Notes: generated by a model not told the origin, from the letters alone. Shown: positions 52,409-61,578, numbered from the stretch's first letter. The stretch: DNA of 64,000 bases from Acidobacteriaceae bacterium TAA 166 (GCA_000421065.1 ATWD01000001.1:2286001-2350000), one strand, 5' to 3'. Made by a program: numbers and translations.

Positions 52409-55264
52409 ATGAGATTCGACCTTCGCCACGGAACCGTTACCGCTCTCGCGCTTTCGCTCGCCCTCCATGCAGCCTCCGTCGTTGCTCAACAGCCTACGCT
52501 GCCGCAATCCACCTCCGCTTATGCGCGACCCCTGGCGATCGATCGAGGATCGGCCGGATTATCTCAGACTCTTATGAAGCTGCACACGCGGGCTTCACTG
52601 GCCATGGTCACGGCCCATCCTGACGATGAAGACGGTGGAATGCTGACCTACGAGAGCCGCGGCCTGGGCGTCGACACGACTCTGCTCACACTGAATCGCG
52701 GTGAAGGCGGACAGAATGTGATGACCTCCGATTATTGGGATCAGCTCGGCACTTTGCGCACTCAGGAGCTGCTGGCGGCGGACGATGAGTATGGTGTTCA
52801 CCAGTACTGGACCCGTGTGGCTGACTTTGGCTTTTCGAAAACGATCGAGGAATCTCTCAAAACCTGGGGAGAAGAACGCGTTCTCTACGACGCGATCCGC
52901 GCCATCCGCATCCAGCGTCCTCTGGTGGTCACGAGCGTCTTTGCCGGCAACGTCTCCGATGGGCATGGCCATCATCAGGTGGCGGGTTATACCGCGCAGC
53001 GCATCTATGTAATGGCAGGCGACCCCAAGGTCTTTCCCGACCAGATCAAGGCGGGCCTGTTGCCGTGGACTCCGCTGAAGGTCTACGCCCGCGTGCCCTT
53101 TGCCCGCGTAACCGACAAGGGCATCTACGACTATGCCACCGGCCACTGGGAGCCGGTACGGTTCCGCAACTATGTGGACAATACCTGGATCGAGGGGGTT
53201 CCCTCCACGACCCTTGAGATTCCCAGCGGAGATTACAACCCGATGCTCGGCTCCTCGTATGTTCAGATCTCACGCGAAGGACTCGACAATCAGAAAACAC
53301 AGAACGGCGGCATCGCGGTCCCGCTTCCCCGGCCAATGTCCGCTCCCTATCATCGCTATGCCTCGCGTGTGAACTCGCCGGATCACGAGAAGACCTTTTT
53401 TGACGGCATCGACGTCACACTGACCGGCATCGCCACCTATGCTCCGAAGGAAGAACAAGCTGCGTGGCGCGAAAAGCTCGGTGCGCTGAACGCCACGGTG
53501 GAAGAGGCGATTGCAGGGTACAACGCGATCAATCCTGCAGGCATTGCTCCCACGTTGGCCCGGGGACTTTCCCAGACAAATGCGCTGATCGGAGAGGTTG
53601 CCAAGAGCAAGCTGCCCTCCGAGGCGCGTTACAACATGACGCATGAGCTTACAGTCAAGCAGCAGCAGTTCAATCTCGCGCTCGAGCAGGCGCTCGGTCT
53701 GGCCCTGATGGCAAACCTGACCGAGGGGGGCGTCGCTGGGAGGATCTCTCCCTTCGGCGATACCACGACTCAGACTTCCACATCGCAGGTGGTCACACCG
53801 GGGGAGAAAGTCGCGGTGTCGGTTCATGTGGCCAACCAGGGGACGGAGCCTGTGGCGCTCACGAACGTCGATGTGGTATCCGAGGCGGGCACAGGATTCG
53901 CCATCGCTCCGATGGGTTCGGCGACCGGACAACTCGGTGCGGGAGCAGCCAGGGATGGGGCCTTCGATGTCACCATTCCGCGGACGGCAGAGCTGACAAA
54001 GCCTTATTTCAGCCGCCCCAGCCTCGAGCAGTCCTACTACGACATCAATGATGCTCGTTATCTCAATCTTCCTGCTCGGCCTTACCCGCTTCTTGGAATC
54101 GCAACAGTTACTTATCATGATGTTGAGATCAAGCTTAAAGGAGTTGTCCAGACGGTCCATCGCGTGAACGGGGAAGGCCCAGTGCTGGAGCCTCTTCTGA
54201 TGGCGCCGGCCATCTCGCTCGATGTGACTCCTTACGCGGGCGTGGTTGCTCTCAACAGCTCGGCGTTTGAGCTGCACGTGGGGTTGCACAGCAGCGTGAA
54301 GGGGCCAGCGCGTGGAACGGTACGTCTCGATTTGCCTCAGGGATGGAAGTCGACCCCTGAGGTCGCGGACTTCGCCACGATGCGCGAGGGAGAAGATCAG
54401 AATCTTGTCTTCCGGGTTCAGCCCGAGCATGTGCAGACCCAGCCGTACACCATTACCGCAGTGGCGGAGTTCAATGGAGACAAGTTCACCCAGGGCTTTC
54501 AGACGGTCGGCTATCCCGGACTGCGGCCTTACCCGCATTACCGTCCTGCCACCTACAAGACCACAGGAGTGGATGTAAAGACCGCTCCGGACCTGCGGAT
54601 TGGATACGTGATGGGAACCGGGGATGACGTTGCTACGTCGCTTGAGGATATCGGCATTCACCCCACCCTGCTCTCGGCAGGCGAGGTTGCTTCGGCGGAT
54701 CTTTCCCGCTACGACGCCATCGTGCTTGGAATTCGCGCCTATGCCGCCCGGCCGGAGCTGAAGACCTTCAATCATCGGCTGCTCGAATATGTACACAACG
54801 GCGGAACGGTCGTGGTGCAGTATCAGACGCAGGAGTATGACCACAGCTATGGACCTTACCCGCTGACTCTCTCGGGCGATCCCGAGAAAGTCGTCGAGGA
54901 AGACTGCAAGGTTCAGATTCTTGCGCCCAACGATCCGGTCCTGAGCTGGCCTAACAAGATCACCACGGCTGATTTCGATCATTGGGTCGAGGAACGAGGA
55001 CATGGCTTTATGCACGATTGGGACCCCCACTATGTCGCCCTCACCGAGATGCACGACGTCGGTCAGGATCCGCAGAAGGGCGGCCTGCTCTATGCCCGTT
55101 ACGGCAAGGGGGCATACGTTTATCTCTCGTATGCTTTCTTCCGCCAGATGCCGGATGGTGTTCCCGGATCCTTTAGGATCATGGCCAACCTACTGAGCAT
55201 GAGCAAGAATCCAGGCCTCGCCTTGGGCAAGGACGCGGCTCCGGCGACGACGGGAACACGATAA
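52409..55264 (+). CDS. Exported PIG-L/LmbE deacetylase with C-terminal glutamine-amidotransferase-like domain
   Basis: A 951-residue protein with signal peptide (LALHAASVVAQQ). The PIG-L domain (about 50-330) has the zinc motif MVTAHPDDEDGGML near 66 and SDGHGHHQVAG near 186 with the second His pair, so hydrolysis of an N-acetyl sugar is likely. A beta-rich middle part (VVTPGEKVAVSVHVANQGTE) resembles NEW3-type Ig domains. The C-terminus (IGYVMGTGDDVATSLEDIGI; YDAIVLGIRAYAARPEL; NGGTVVVQYQTQEY) resembles a class I amidotransferase-like fold. Similar multidomain deacetylases occur in acidobacteria. It is controlled probably by the divergent ROK protein. Confidence 0.8.
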   Translation: MRFDLRHGTVTALALSLALHAASVVAQQPTLPQSTSAYARPLAIDRGSAGLSQTLMKLHTRASLAMVTAHPDDEDGGMLTYESRGLGVDTTLLTLNRGEGGQNVMTSDYWDQLGTLRTQELLAADDEYGVHQYWTRVADFGFSKTIEESLKTWGEERVLYDAIRAIRIQRPLVVTSVFAGNVSDGHGHHQVAGYTAQRIYVMAGDPKVFPDQIKAGLLPWTPLKVYARVPFARVTDKGIYDYATGHWEPVRFRNYVDNTWIEGVPSTTLEIPSGDYNPMLGSSYVQISREGLDNQKTQNGGIAVPLPRPMSAPYHRYASRVNSPDHEKTFFDGIDVTLTGIATYAPKEEQAAWREKLGALNATVEEAIAGYNAINPAGIAPTLARGLSQTNALIGEVAKSKLPSEARYNMTHELTVKQQQFNLALEQALGLALMANLTEGGVAGRISPFGDTTTQTSTSQVVTPGEKVAVSVHVANQGTEPVALTNVDVVSEAGTGFAIAPMGSATGQLGAGAARDGAFDVTIPRTAELTKPYFSRPSLEQSYYDINDARYLNLPARPYPLLGIATVTYHDVEIKLKGVVQTVHRVNGEGPVLEPLLMAPAISLDVTPYAGVVALNSSAFELHVGLHSSVKGPARGTVRLDLPQGWKSTPEVADFATMREGEDQNLVFRVQPEHVQTQPYTITAVAEFNGDKFTQGFQTVGYPGLRPYPHYRPATYKTTGVDVKTAPDLRIGYVMGTGDDVATSLEDIGIHPTLLSAGEVASADLSRYDAIVLGIRAYAARPELKTFNHRLLEYVHNGGTVVVQYQTQEYDHSYGPYPLTLSGDPEKVVEEDCKVQILAPNDPVLSWPNKITTADFDHWVEERGHGFMHDWDPHYVALTEMHDVGQDPQKGGLLYARYGKGAYVYLSYAFFRQMPDGVPGSFRIMANLLSMSKNPGLALGKDAAPATTGTR

Positions 55265-55413
55265 AGTTCTTCATGGCCACGAGTGGAGATTCTGCTGCTC
55301 CGCGTCTCTTATTTTTATCTGGGGAATGTTCTCCAACGATATTCTTGATCCAGAAAGAGATCGGCGTGAAGAGCTGTCTACTGACTAAACTGATTGAGAG
55401 GTAGAGACACGGA

Positions 55414-56538
55414 ATGGATACGTCCCGCAACTTCCCCCACGCCATGCTGCGTGAGATCTTTGAACAACCGCATGCGATCGCCGAGACTCTCGCGGCATAC
55501 GCCGACGGCGCCTCTTTGCGTGAAGATGTCCTTCTTGCCGCGCGCCAGGCGCTGGTTGGGCGCGAGAGCATCCTGATTGCCGCCTCCGGTTCCAGCCGTC
55601 ACGCTGGGCTCGCCGGCGAGATCCTGTTTGAAGACCTGGCCGGGATCGCGGTCGACGTCGAGTACGCCAGCGAATACATCTATCGCTCGACTCAGACGCT
55701 GAAGAATCCCTGTTTCGTCGTGATCTCGCAGTCGGGCGAGACCGCCGATACCTCCGAGGCGTTGCGCGAGGCGATCGCTCGCGGGAGCTCGACAATTGCG
55801 ATCACCAACAAGCCTGAGTCTTCGATGGCCAAGCTCGCCGGCTGCTCGCTGCCCACGCATGCGGGCATTGAACGTGCGGTTCCCGCCACCAAAAGCTTCA
55901 CCACGCAGCTGGTCGTCCTTTCGCTGCTCTCGCTTTATGCGGCTCGGGTTCGCGGCCGCATGACGCGCGCGGTTGTGGAGTCTCATCTGGGCCATCTCTT
56001 CGCAGTTCCGGCGGCGCTCGAGATTGCGCTTCCACGCTGGGAGAAGCAGGTTGCCGAGATCACTCGCGCTCTCGATACGGCGGAGACCTTCCTCTTCCTT
56101 GGACGCGGTGTTCACTATCCCATCGCTCGCGAGGGCGCGCTCAAGCTCAAAGAGTCGGCCTATATTCAGGCCGAAGGTTATCCAACCGGCGAGCTCAAAC
56201 ATGGCCCCAATGCCCTGGTGAATCGCAGCAATCCTCTGGTGGTGTTGGCTACCTGCGATCCCTCGGCGCCGGATGCGGTGTTGCGGTATGAGAAGACGGT
56301 CAACCTGATCCGCGACATGCACAAGCAGGGGGCGCAGATTCTCTCCATTGTCAGCGAGGGGGATACGCGCATTGCCGAGTTGAGCGACCACACCATCGAG
56401 GTCCCTCAGACCGCGGAGTACATCGCGCCGCTCTACGAGGTCGTGCCGCTGCAGATGCTTGCGTACTTCATGGCGACGGGCCGAGGCATCGATGTGGACA
56501 ATCCGCGCAATCTCGTCAAGGCAGTCGTACAGGAGTAG
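55414..56538 (+). CDS. SIS-domain sugar isomerase/deaminase (GlmS isomerase half, NagB-II/AgaS-like)
   Basis: A 374-residue cytoplasmic protein with two SIS domains: IAASGSSRHAGLAGEILFED and VISQSGETADTSEALREAI in the first; FLGRGVHYPIAREGALKLKE and AEGYPTGELKHGPNALV in the second. It matches the isomerase half of glucosamine-6-phosphate synthase without the glutaminase half; such proteins often act as glucosamine-6-phosphate deaminases. Next to a deacetylase and a ROK regulator, this suggests conversion of an amino sugar phosphate to a hexose phosphate. The exact substrate is inference. Confidence 0.8.
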   Translation: MDTSRNFPHAMLREIFEQPHAIAETLAAYADGASLREDVLLAARQALVGRESILIAASGSSRHAGLAGEILFEDLAGIAVDVEYASEYIYRSTQTLKNPCFVVISQSGETADTSEALREAIARGSSTIAITNKPESSMAKLAGCSLPTHAGIERAVPATKSFTTQLVVLSLLSLYAARVRGRMTRAVVESHLGHLFAVPAALEIALPRWEKQVAEITRALDTAETFLFLGRGVHYPIAREGALKLKESAYIQAEGYPTGELKHGPNALVNRSNPLVVLATCDPSAPDAVLRYEKTVNLIRDMHKQGAQILSIVSEGDTRIAELSDHTIEVPQTAEYIAPLYEVVPLQMLAYFMATGRGIDVDNPRNLVKAVVQE

Positions 56539-56701
56539 CTCTACTCCATCCCTAGCCCGCGAATCGCAGCCACCGTAAGTATGGCTCCGATTGCGGGCCC
56601 CCGTACGGGGATCCAGACATAGCCCGAGCCCGAGCATCCCTTCTCAGCGATTGGGAGCAGGGCGTGGGAGATGCGGGGGCACAGGTCGCGCGCCTTGACC
56701 C

Positions 56702-56750
56702 GAAGGGGGTATACACGTCACGAAGTGACCGCCCCACGCATAGTGGGGCC
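56702..56750. other. Paired hairpins in a gene-free gap
   Basis: In the 318-base gap 56539-56856, GTCAC-GAA-GTGAC (about 56717-56729) is followed by CCCCAC-GCATA-GTGGGG (about 56732-56748). The flanking bases are GC-rich with no convincing ORF. This may be a palindromic repeat or a small RNA; no T-run follows. Confidence 0.45.
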
Positions 56751-56856
56751 GCGCGGCAGCGTCATCGCCTTGAATTGGTCGATATAGCCTAGAGAATTAA
56801 CCAGCAAGGTTGGAACCTTTTCAAGTATTCTTCCCCTGCATTCGAGAGACGAGGAC

Positions 56857-58149
56857 ATGAAACTGATGAATCCCCGCAACATCTTCGCTACTGCCGTGCT
56901 GCTGCTGACGGTCGCTCTGCCTGTCACTGCGAAGACCTGCGATGCGCGTACGTACGGCGCGAAGCCAGACGGCATGACCAGGAGCACGAATGCTATTCAA
57001 GCAGCGATCGATGCCTGTTCCGCCGCCGGGGGCGGCACGGTGAAGCTCGTGGGTGGGACCTTTGTCTCTGGTCCGATCGTACTGCGCAGCAAAGTGACTC
57101 TCGATCTGGAGAAGGGGACGACTCTGCTGGGATCGCCAGACCATGCGGATTATCCATCGAAGATGGAGTTTCGCGCCGAGGGCACGCAAGCGCTGGTGAG
57201 CGCCACCAACGCGGAGAATCTCTCCATCACCGGCGCGGGCACCATCGACGGCAATGGAGAGAGCTGGTGGGCCGAGGCCCGAGCCACCCATAACTCCGGC
57301 GTGGTGGGGGCGGTCAAGTTTCGTCCACGCCTGGTGGTCTTCGATCACTGCAGGCACGTCAAGATCGAAGGCGTCACCATCCAGAATTCGCCCAGCTGGC
57401 AGGTGGTTCCCTACTACACGGACGACATGACGATCCGGAACGTACGCATTCTGGCTCCCGCGCACTCGCCCAACACCGATGCGATCGATCCCTTCAGCTC
57501 GTCAAATATAATCATCGATCACGTCTACGCCGATGTGGGAGGCGACAATATCGCGATCAAGAGCGGCATCATCGACTCGCCGGGACCGGATGAGCCGAGC
57601 AGAAATATCACCATCACCGACTGCGAGTTTCTGCATGGTCATGGCCTGTCGATCGGCTCGGAGATCGCTGGCGGCGCCAGTCATATTCATGCCGAGCGAA
57701 TCCACTTCAAGGGCACGGATCAGGGCATCCGGATCAAGGCCAACCGCGACCGCGGCAACCAGGTCTTCGACATTTCGTTCAAGGACATCACGATGGAGGA
57801 CGTCAAGACCTCCATCCTCATCAGCGAATACTACCCCAAGGTTCTTCCCGAAGGCGATGTCGCTCCGGCTCCCATCACTCGGCTTACACCCTTCTTCCAC
57901 GACATCACCATCGAGAATGTGAAGTCGGTTAAGAGCGGGGTTGCCGGTGTGATCGTTGGGCTTCCAGAGTCTCCGGTCAAGAATGTCGTGCTCAAGAACA
58001 TCAACATCGCCGCAGACAAGGGCATGACCATAGCCTTCGCCACGGTGACAGGAGCAGATGTTCATGTCGTTGCGGCGAGCGGGCAGGCGATGACGATCGC
58101 TCCCAGCGCGCGGGTCGACATCAAGGATTCAGGCATCGCGGGTAAGTGA
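56857..58149 (+). CDS. Glycoside hydrolase family 28 (polygalacturonase-like)
   Basis: A 430-residue exported right-handed beta-helix protein (signal peptide to VTAK). GH28 signatures are present: SPNTDAIDPFSS (NTD), VYADVGGDNIAIKSG, FLHGHGLSIGSEIAGG (GHG) and DQGIRIKANRDRG (RIK). It should cut alpha-galacturonide bonds of pectin outside the cytoplasm. In the second motif the first Asp of the usual GDDN is Gly (GGDN), which corresponds to the general acid in fungal enzymes, so activity is uncertain. It ends overlapping the convergent DUF167 gene by 21 bases. Confidence 0.85.
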   Translation: MKLMNPRNIFATAVLLLTVALPVTAKTCDARTYGAKPDGMTRSTNAIQAAIDACSAAGGGTVKLVGGTFVSGPIVLRSKVTLDLEKGTTLLGSPDHADYPSKMEFRAEGTQALVSATNAENLSITGAGTIDGNGESWWAEARATHNSGVVGAVKFRPRLVVFDHCRHVKIEGVTIQNSPSWQVVPYYTDDMTIRNVRILAPAHSPNTDAIDPFSSSNIIIDHVYADVGGDNIAIKSGIIDSPGPDEPSRNITITDCEFLHGHGLSIGSEIAGGASHIHAERIHFKGTDQGIRIKANRDRGNQVFDISFKDITMEDVKTSILISEYYPKVLPEGDVAPAPITRLTPFFHDITIENVKSVKSGVAGVIVGLPESPVKNVVLKNINIAADKGMTIAFATVTGADVHVVAASGQAMTIAPSARVDIKDSGIAGK

Positions 58150-58440
58150 GAGCGCGGCTTGAACCTCGGCTGCACTCTTCCCGGTCACCCGGATCACCTT
58201 GCTTCGACTGGAGGCGCCTGCGATCAGTTCCAGGCGAAAACGCGGCAGGTCAAGCTGCTCGGCGAGAAACGCAACGAGAGCGTCGTTGGCCCGGCCATCG
58301 ACCGGAGGCGCGGTCAGCGCAACCTTGATCGCTCCTGCGTGAAGACCGAGGACCGCGTCTCGTTTTGCGCCCGGCTGCACGCGAACACTGACGGTACAAC
58401 CGTCAGCAACATCGCGCGCGAACTCGCACCCTGGATTCAT
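58129..58440 (-). CDS. DUF167/YggU-family protein
   Basis: A 103-residue protein of the UPF0235 family: VSVRVQPGAKRDAVLGLHAGAIKVALTAPPVDGRANDALVAFLAE, followed by IAGASSRSKVIRV. The function of the family is unknown. It overlaps the YggS gene by four bases; the two also sit together in many other bacteria. The convergent polygalacturonase gene overlaps its last 21 bases. Confidence 0.85.
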   Translation of the reverse strand: MNPGCEFARDVADGCTVSVRVQPGAKRDAVLGLHAGAIKVALTAPPVDGRANDALVAFLAEQLDLPRFRLELIAGASSRSKVIRVTGKSAAEVQAALSLTRDA

Positions 58441-59153
58441 TCCGCCGCCGGATAGATGCGTCTTCCAAAGATGGCCGTGCCCACGCGAACGCAGGTGCTG
58501 CCCTCCTCAATGGCGACGCGAAAGTCGTTCGACATGCCCATGGAGAGCTGCGTGAGCTTGGGGTGAGTCCTGACCGCTTCGTCCCGTAGCCGGCGAAGCT
58601 CGCGAAAGTAAGGCCGGGCAGCTTCTGCATCTTCGGACCAGGGAGGAACCGTCATCAGTCCCACAACGTCCACCGCGGCCAAATCGTTGATCGCATCGAG
58701 CAACGCTCCAAGCTCGGCGGGAGCGATGCCGTGTTTGGACTCCTCATGGCTCAACTTCACCTCGATCAGCAGGGGCAGCCGCTTGTTCCGTTCTTTGGCT
58801 GCCGCATCCAGCCGTTGCGCGATCTTCAGAGCGTCGACGGCGTCGATGGCGTCGAACAGCTCAGCCGTCTTGTTGGTCTTGTTGGACTGAAGGGGCCCGA
58901 TCAGATGGAACATCGCGCCTTCAAGCGCGGCGACGTGGGGTGACTTTTGCTCGAACTCCTGCACGCGATTCTCCCCAAAGAGCCTTTGGCCGGTCTCGTA
59001 GGCCTCAAGAATGGCTTCAAAAGGGTGCATCTTGCTGACCGCCATCAGGGCGATCTCATCTTCATTACGCCCGGCACGTTTTGCGGCAGAGGCGATCTCA
59101 TCTCTCAGGCGCGCAATATTCTCCGCAATACTCATCTCTCGAACGTTCTCCAC
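58437..59153 (-). CDS. PLP-homeostasis protein, YggS/PROSC family
   Basis: A 238-residue cytoplasmic protein binding pyridoxal phosphate. MAVSKMHPFEAILEAYETGQRLFGENRVQEFEQK contains the PLP-binding Lys (VSK, near 40). HLIGPLQSNKTNK, GLMTVPPW and SMGMSNDFRVAIEEGSTCVRVGTAIFG are family motifs. It buffers PLP and influences amino acid balance and has no known enzyme activity. First gene of a two-gene unit with YggU. Confidence 0.9.
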   Translation of the reverse strand: MENVREMSIAENIARLRDEIASAAKRAGRNEDEIALMAVSKMHPFEAILEAYETGQRLFGENRVQEFEQKSPHVAALEGAMFHLIGPLQSNKTNKTAELFDAIDAVDALKIAQRLDAAAKERNKRLPLLIEVKLSHEESKHGIAPAELGALLDAINDLAAVDVVGLMTVPPWSEDAEAARPYFRELRRLRDEAVRTHPKLTQLSMGMSNDFRVAIEEGSTCVRVGTAIFGRRIYPAAE

Positions 59154-59220
59154 GATACCTGTCTTAGAAGCATCTTACTTGCTTGCGTGAAACGAAAAAC
59201 TCTGGAGACGCCTTTCGCCT

Positions 59221-59550
59221 ATGTGGACGATTCTTTTGCTCATCGGTTCGAATATCTTTATGACCTTCGCCTGGTACGGCCACCTGAAGTTCCGCGAGGT
59301 TCCGCTGTGGAAGGTGATTCTGGTCAGCTGGTCCATCGCTCTGTTTGAATACTGCCTGCAGGTTCCGGCCAACCGCATCGGCTCACGCACCTTTTCGCCC
59401 GACCAGCTCAAGGTGATCCAAGAAGTCATCACCCTCACCGTCTTCGGGGTCTTTTCAACCTTCTACTTCGGAGACAAGCTCCACTGGAACCATGCCGTCG
59501 CCTTCTGCTGCCTGGTCGCCGGAGCATTCTTCATGTTCCATAAGTTCTGA
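59221..59550 (+). CDS. DUF486 small membrane protein (DMT-like)
   Basis: A 109-residue protein with four hydrophobic segments (MWTILLLIGSNIFMTFAWYG; VILVSWSIALFEYCLQVPAN; VITLTVFGVFSTFYFG; AVAFCCLVAGAFFMFHKF). The order and PANRIGSRTFSPDQLKVIQE match the DUF486 family (COG3169). Transport is likely from the fold, but no substrate is known. Confidence 0.85.
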   Translation: MWTILLLIGSNIFMTFAWYGHLKFREVPLWKVILVSWSIALFEYCLQVPANRIGSRTFSPDQLKVIQEVITLTVFGVFSTFYFGDKLHWNHAVAFCCLVAGAFFMFHKF

Positions 59551-59656
59551 TAGGACGATGTGCGGCTCAGCCCTCAAACTTCCGGTATCGCAGGAGACAA
59601 TACCGATCGTTCAACTTCCACAGAAGATTCCTGACGAACGGTGTCATGCTTTGGGC

Positions 59657-60532
59657 ATGAGCTCCCGCCGATCCTCTTCCTGCATCCTTCGTCTGATGCT
59701 CATCCTGATGGCTCTGGCAGGGGTTCGCGTCGCCGCCCTGAATCCGGATTGGACCACTCCTTTCCCTGCCCATCGAATTGCGGGCAATCTCTACTATGTC
59801 GGCAGCCGGGATCTGGCGGCGTTTCTGGTTGTGACCCCCGCGGGCAACATCCTGATTAATAGCAACCTTGAGAGCTCGGTTCCGCAGATCCGGTCCAGCA
59901 TCGAATCGCTGGGATTCAAGTTCAGCGATACGAAGATCCTGCTTATCAGCCACGCTCACTTGGACCACGATGCGGGGAGCGCTGCCATCAAGCGTCTTAT
60001 CGGAGCGAAGTACATGGTGATGGACGACGATGTTCCTGTGGTCGAAGACGGCGGCTGGACCGACTTCGCCTACGGTCACAAAAAATCGGAGAGCTATCCC
60101 AAGGCCAAAGTTGACCGTGTCCTCCATGACGGAGACGAGGTCAGGCTGGGCGGAGCCGTGCTGGTCGCCCATAAGACTCCGGGCCACACCAGGGGCTGCA
60201 CCACCTGGACTATGAAGGTCTCCGACCATGGCAAGAGCTACGATGCGGTGATCATCGGCAGCCCCAATGTGAACCCCGGCTATCGGCTGGCCGGCAGACC
60301 GAGCTATCCCGGGATCGCCGAGGACTATGAACATACCTTTCAGACCTTGAAGGCCCTGCACTGCGATCTCTTTCTGGGAGCGCATGGCGCCTACTACGGC
60401 ATGGTCGGTAAATATGCCAGGCTGCAAAATGGCGATCAGAACGCCTTCGTCGATCCTTCCGGGTACGCTGCCTATGTCGCCGAACGCGAGGCGGTCTTCC
60501 GCAAGGAACTGAAAAAACAGCAATCTCAGTGA
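59657..60532 (+). CDS. Subclass B3-like metallo-beta-lactamase
   Basis: A 291-residue exported hydrolase. The start at ATG 59657 gives the signal peptide MSSRRSSSCILRLMLILMAL; a longer frame to 59492 runs over the DUF486 gene. All zinc ligands of B3 enzymes are present: SHAHLDHDAG (three His and one Asp), GHTRGCTTW (His) and GAHGAYYGM (His). GSPNVNPGYRL and KYARL also match the B3 group. It would hydrolyse beta-lactam antibiotics in the periplasm, including probably carbapenems. Related environmental B3-like proteins with weak activity are common, so resistance is not certain. Confidence 0.75.
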   Translation: MSSRRSSSCILRLMLILMALAGVRVAALNPDWTTPFPAHRIAGNLYYVGSRDLAAFLVVTPAGNILINSNLESSVPQIRSSIESLGFKFSDTKILLISHAHLDHDAGSAAIKRLIGAKYMVMDDDVPVVEDGGWTDFAYGHKKSESYPKAKVDRVLHDGDEVRLGGAVLVAHKTPGHTRGCTTWTMKVSDHGKSYDAVIIGSPNVNPGYRLAGRPSYPGIAEDYEHTFQTLKALHCDLFLGAHGAYYGMVGKYARLQNGDQNAFVDPSGYAAYVAEREAVFRKELKKQQSQ

Positions 60533-60548
60533 GGGAATGAATTTCTTC

Positions 60549-60578
60549 TTGCCATGGAGAACTGTCTCGCTCTATAGT
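60549..60578 (+). promoter_or_regulatory. Probable sigma70 promoter of the myo-inositol oxygenase gene
   Basis: TTGCCA (60549-60554), 18 bases, TATAGT (60573-60578). The -10 overlaps the operator that follows. Confidence 0.45.
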
Positions 60579-60588
60579 TACCGCTAAC
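60577..60588 (+). promoter_or_regulatory. LacI-type operator of the myo-inositol oxygenase gene
   Basis: GTTACCGCTAAC, all 12 bases identical to the site before the permease/LacI operon at 37031-37042, placed right after the -10 element and 28 bases before the start codon. The same local LacI protein probably controls both. Confidence 0.6.
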
Positions 60589-60616
60589 TAAAAGCAGCGC
60601 TCTGGAGGGCGCCAGG

Positions 60617-61477
60617 ATGGCCACAACAACGATCACGGTAGATGCTCCGCTGAAGGACATGGAGGAGTGGGATGACTTCCTCACGGGACGGTATAAGGAA
60701 GGCAAGACCGAGGCCGAGTTCCGTCAGTACGATGCTGAGGCGAATCCGGGCGTGGCGGAGTTTTATCGTTTGAACCATCAGTTCCAGAGCTTCGACTACG
60801 TGATGGCGAAGGAGAAGGAGTACTTCGGCCTAAATAAAGGGGAGAAGACGATCTGGGAGGCGGCGGAGTTCCTCAATACGCTCGTCGATGACAGCGATCC
60901 CGACACGGATCTGACCCAGATTGAGCACCTTCTGCAGACCTCGGAGGCGATCCGACGAGATGGCCACCCCCGCTGGTTCGTGCTGACGGGATTTGTCCAC
61001 GACCTCGGCAAGGTTCTCTGCCTCTATGGCGAGCCACAATGGGGAGTGGTCGGCGACACCTTTCCGGTGGGTTGCGCCTACTCCGACCAGATCGTCTTCC
61101 CGGAGTACTTCAAGGCCAACCCCGACTGGAATCATCCCGTATATAGCACAAAATATGGCATCTACGAGCCGAACTGCGGCCTGGACAAGGTGCATATGTC
61201 GTTCGGTCACGACGGCTACATCTACGAGGTGATGAAGAAGTACCTGCCGGAGAGGGCTCTGTACATGCTTCGTTATCACTCCTTCTATGCCGCGCACAAG
61301 CACGGGGCCTATCGGCACCTGATGAACGATCATGACGTCGAGATGTTCGAGTGGGTCAACAAGTTCAACCCTTACGACCTCTACTCCAAGGGACATACCA
61401 AGCCTGACGTGAAGGCTTTAAAGCCCTACTATGACGATCTCTTCGCCGAGTTTTTGCCTGAAAAGATCGCCTGGTAG
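60617..61477 (+). CDS. Myo-inositol oxygenase
   Basis: A 286-residue di-iron oxygenase converting myo-inositol to D-glucuronate with oxygen. Family motifs: [45 protein letters not shown] (HD pair, iron ligands), [38 protein letters not shown] and [21 protein letters not shown]. All expected His/Asp ligands are visible, and length is normal. This enzyme is common in eukaryotes and rarer in bacteria. The product could feed hexuronate catabolism; the linked operator suggests co-control with a sugar permease. Confidence 0.92.
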   Translation: MATTTITVDAPLKDMEEWDDFLTGRYKEGKTEAEFRQYDAEANPGVAEFYRLNHQFQSFDYVMAKEKEYFGLNKGEKTIWEAAEFLNTLVDDSDPDTDLTQIEHLLQTSEAIRRDGHPRWFVLTGFVHDLGKVLCLYGEPQWGVVGDTFPVGCAYSDQIVFPEYFKANPDWNHPVYSTKYGIYEPNCGLDKVHMSFGHDGYIYEVMKKYLPERALYMLRYHSFYAAHKHGAYRHLMNDHDVEMFEWVNKFNPYDLYSKGHTKPDVKALKPYYDDLFAEFLPEKIAW

Positions 61478-61514
61478 CAATACAGACAGCTTCAAAACTT
61501 TTGGATCGCCCATA

Positions 61515-61548
61515 AGCCCTGCACCCCTCTCCGGTTGCGGGGCTTTTT
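61515..61548 (+). terminator. Rho-independent terminator after myo-inositol oxygenase
   Basis: AGCCCTGC (61515-61522) pairs with GCGGGGCT (61537-61544; one G-U) and is followed by TTTT (61545-61548). Confidence 0.75.
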
Positions 61549-61578
61549 GTTGTCTCAAGATGGGACCTTGCGGTCAAA

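Noticed and set aside
53270-55054. A 594-codon frame on the minus strand
   Set aside because: Shadow of the PIG-L deacetylase gene, caused by GC-rich codon use.
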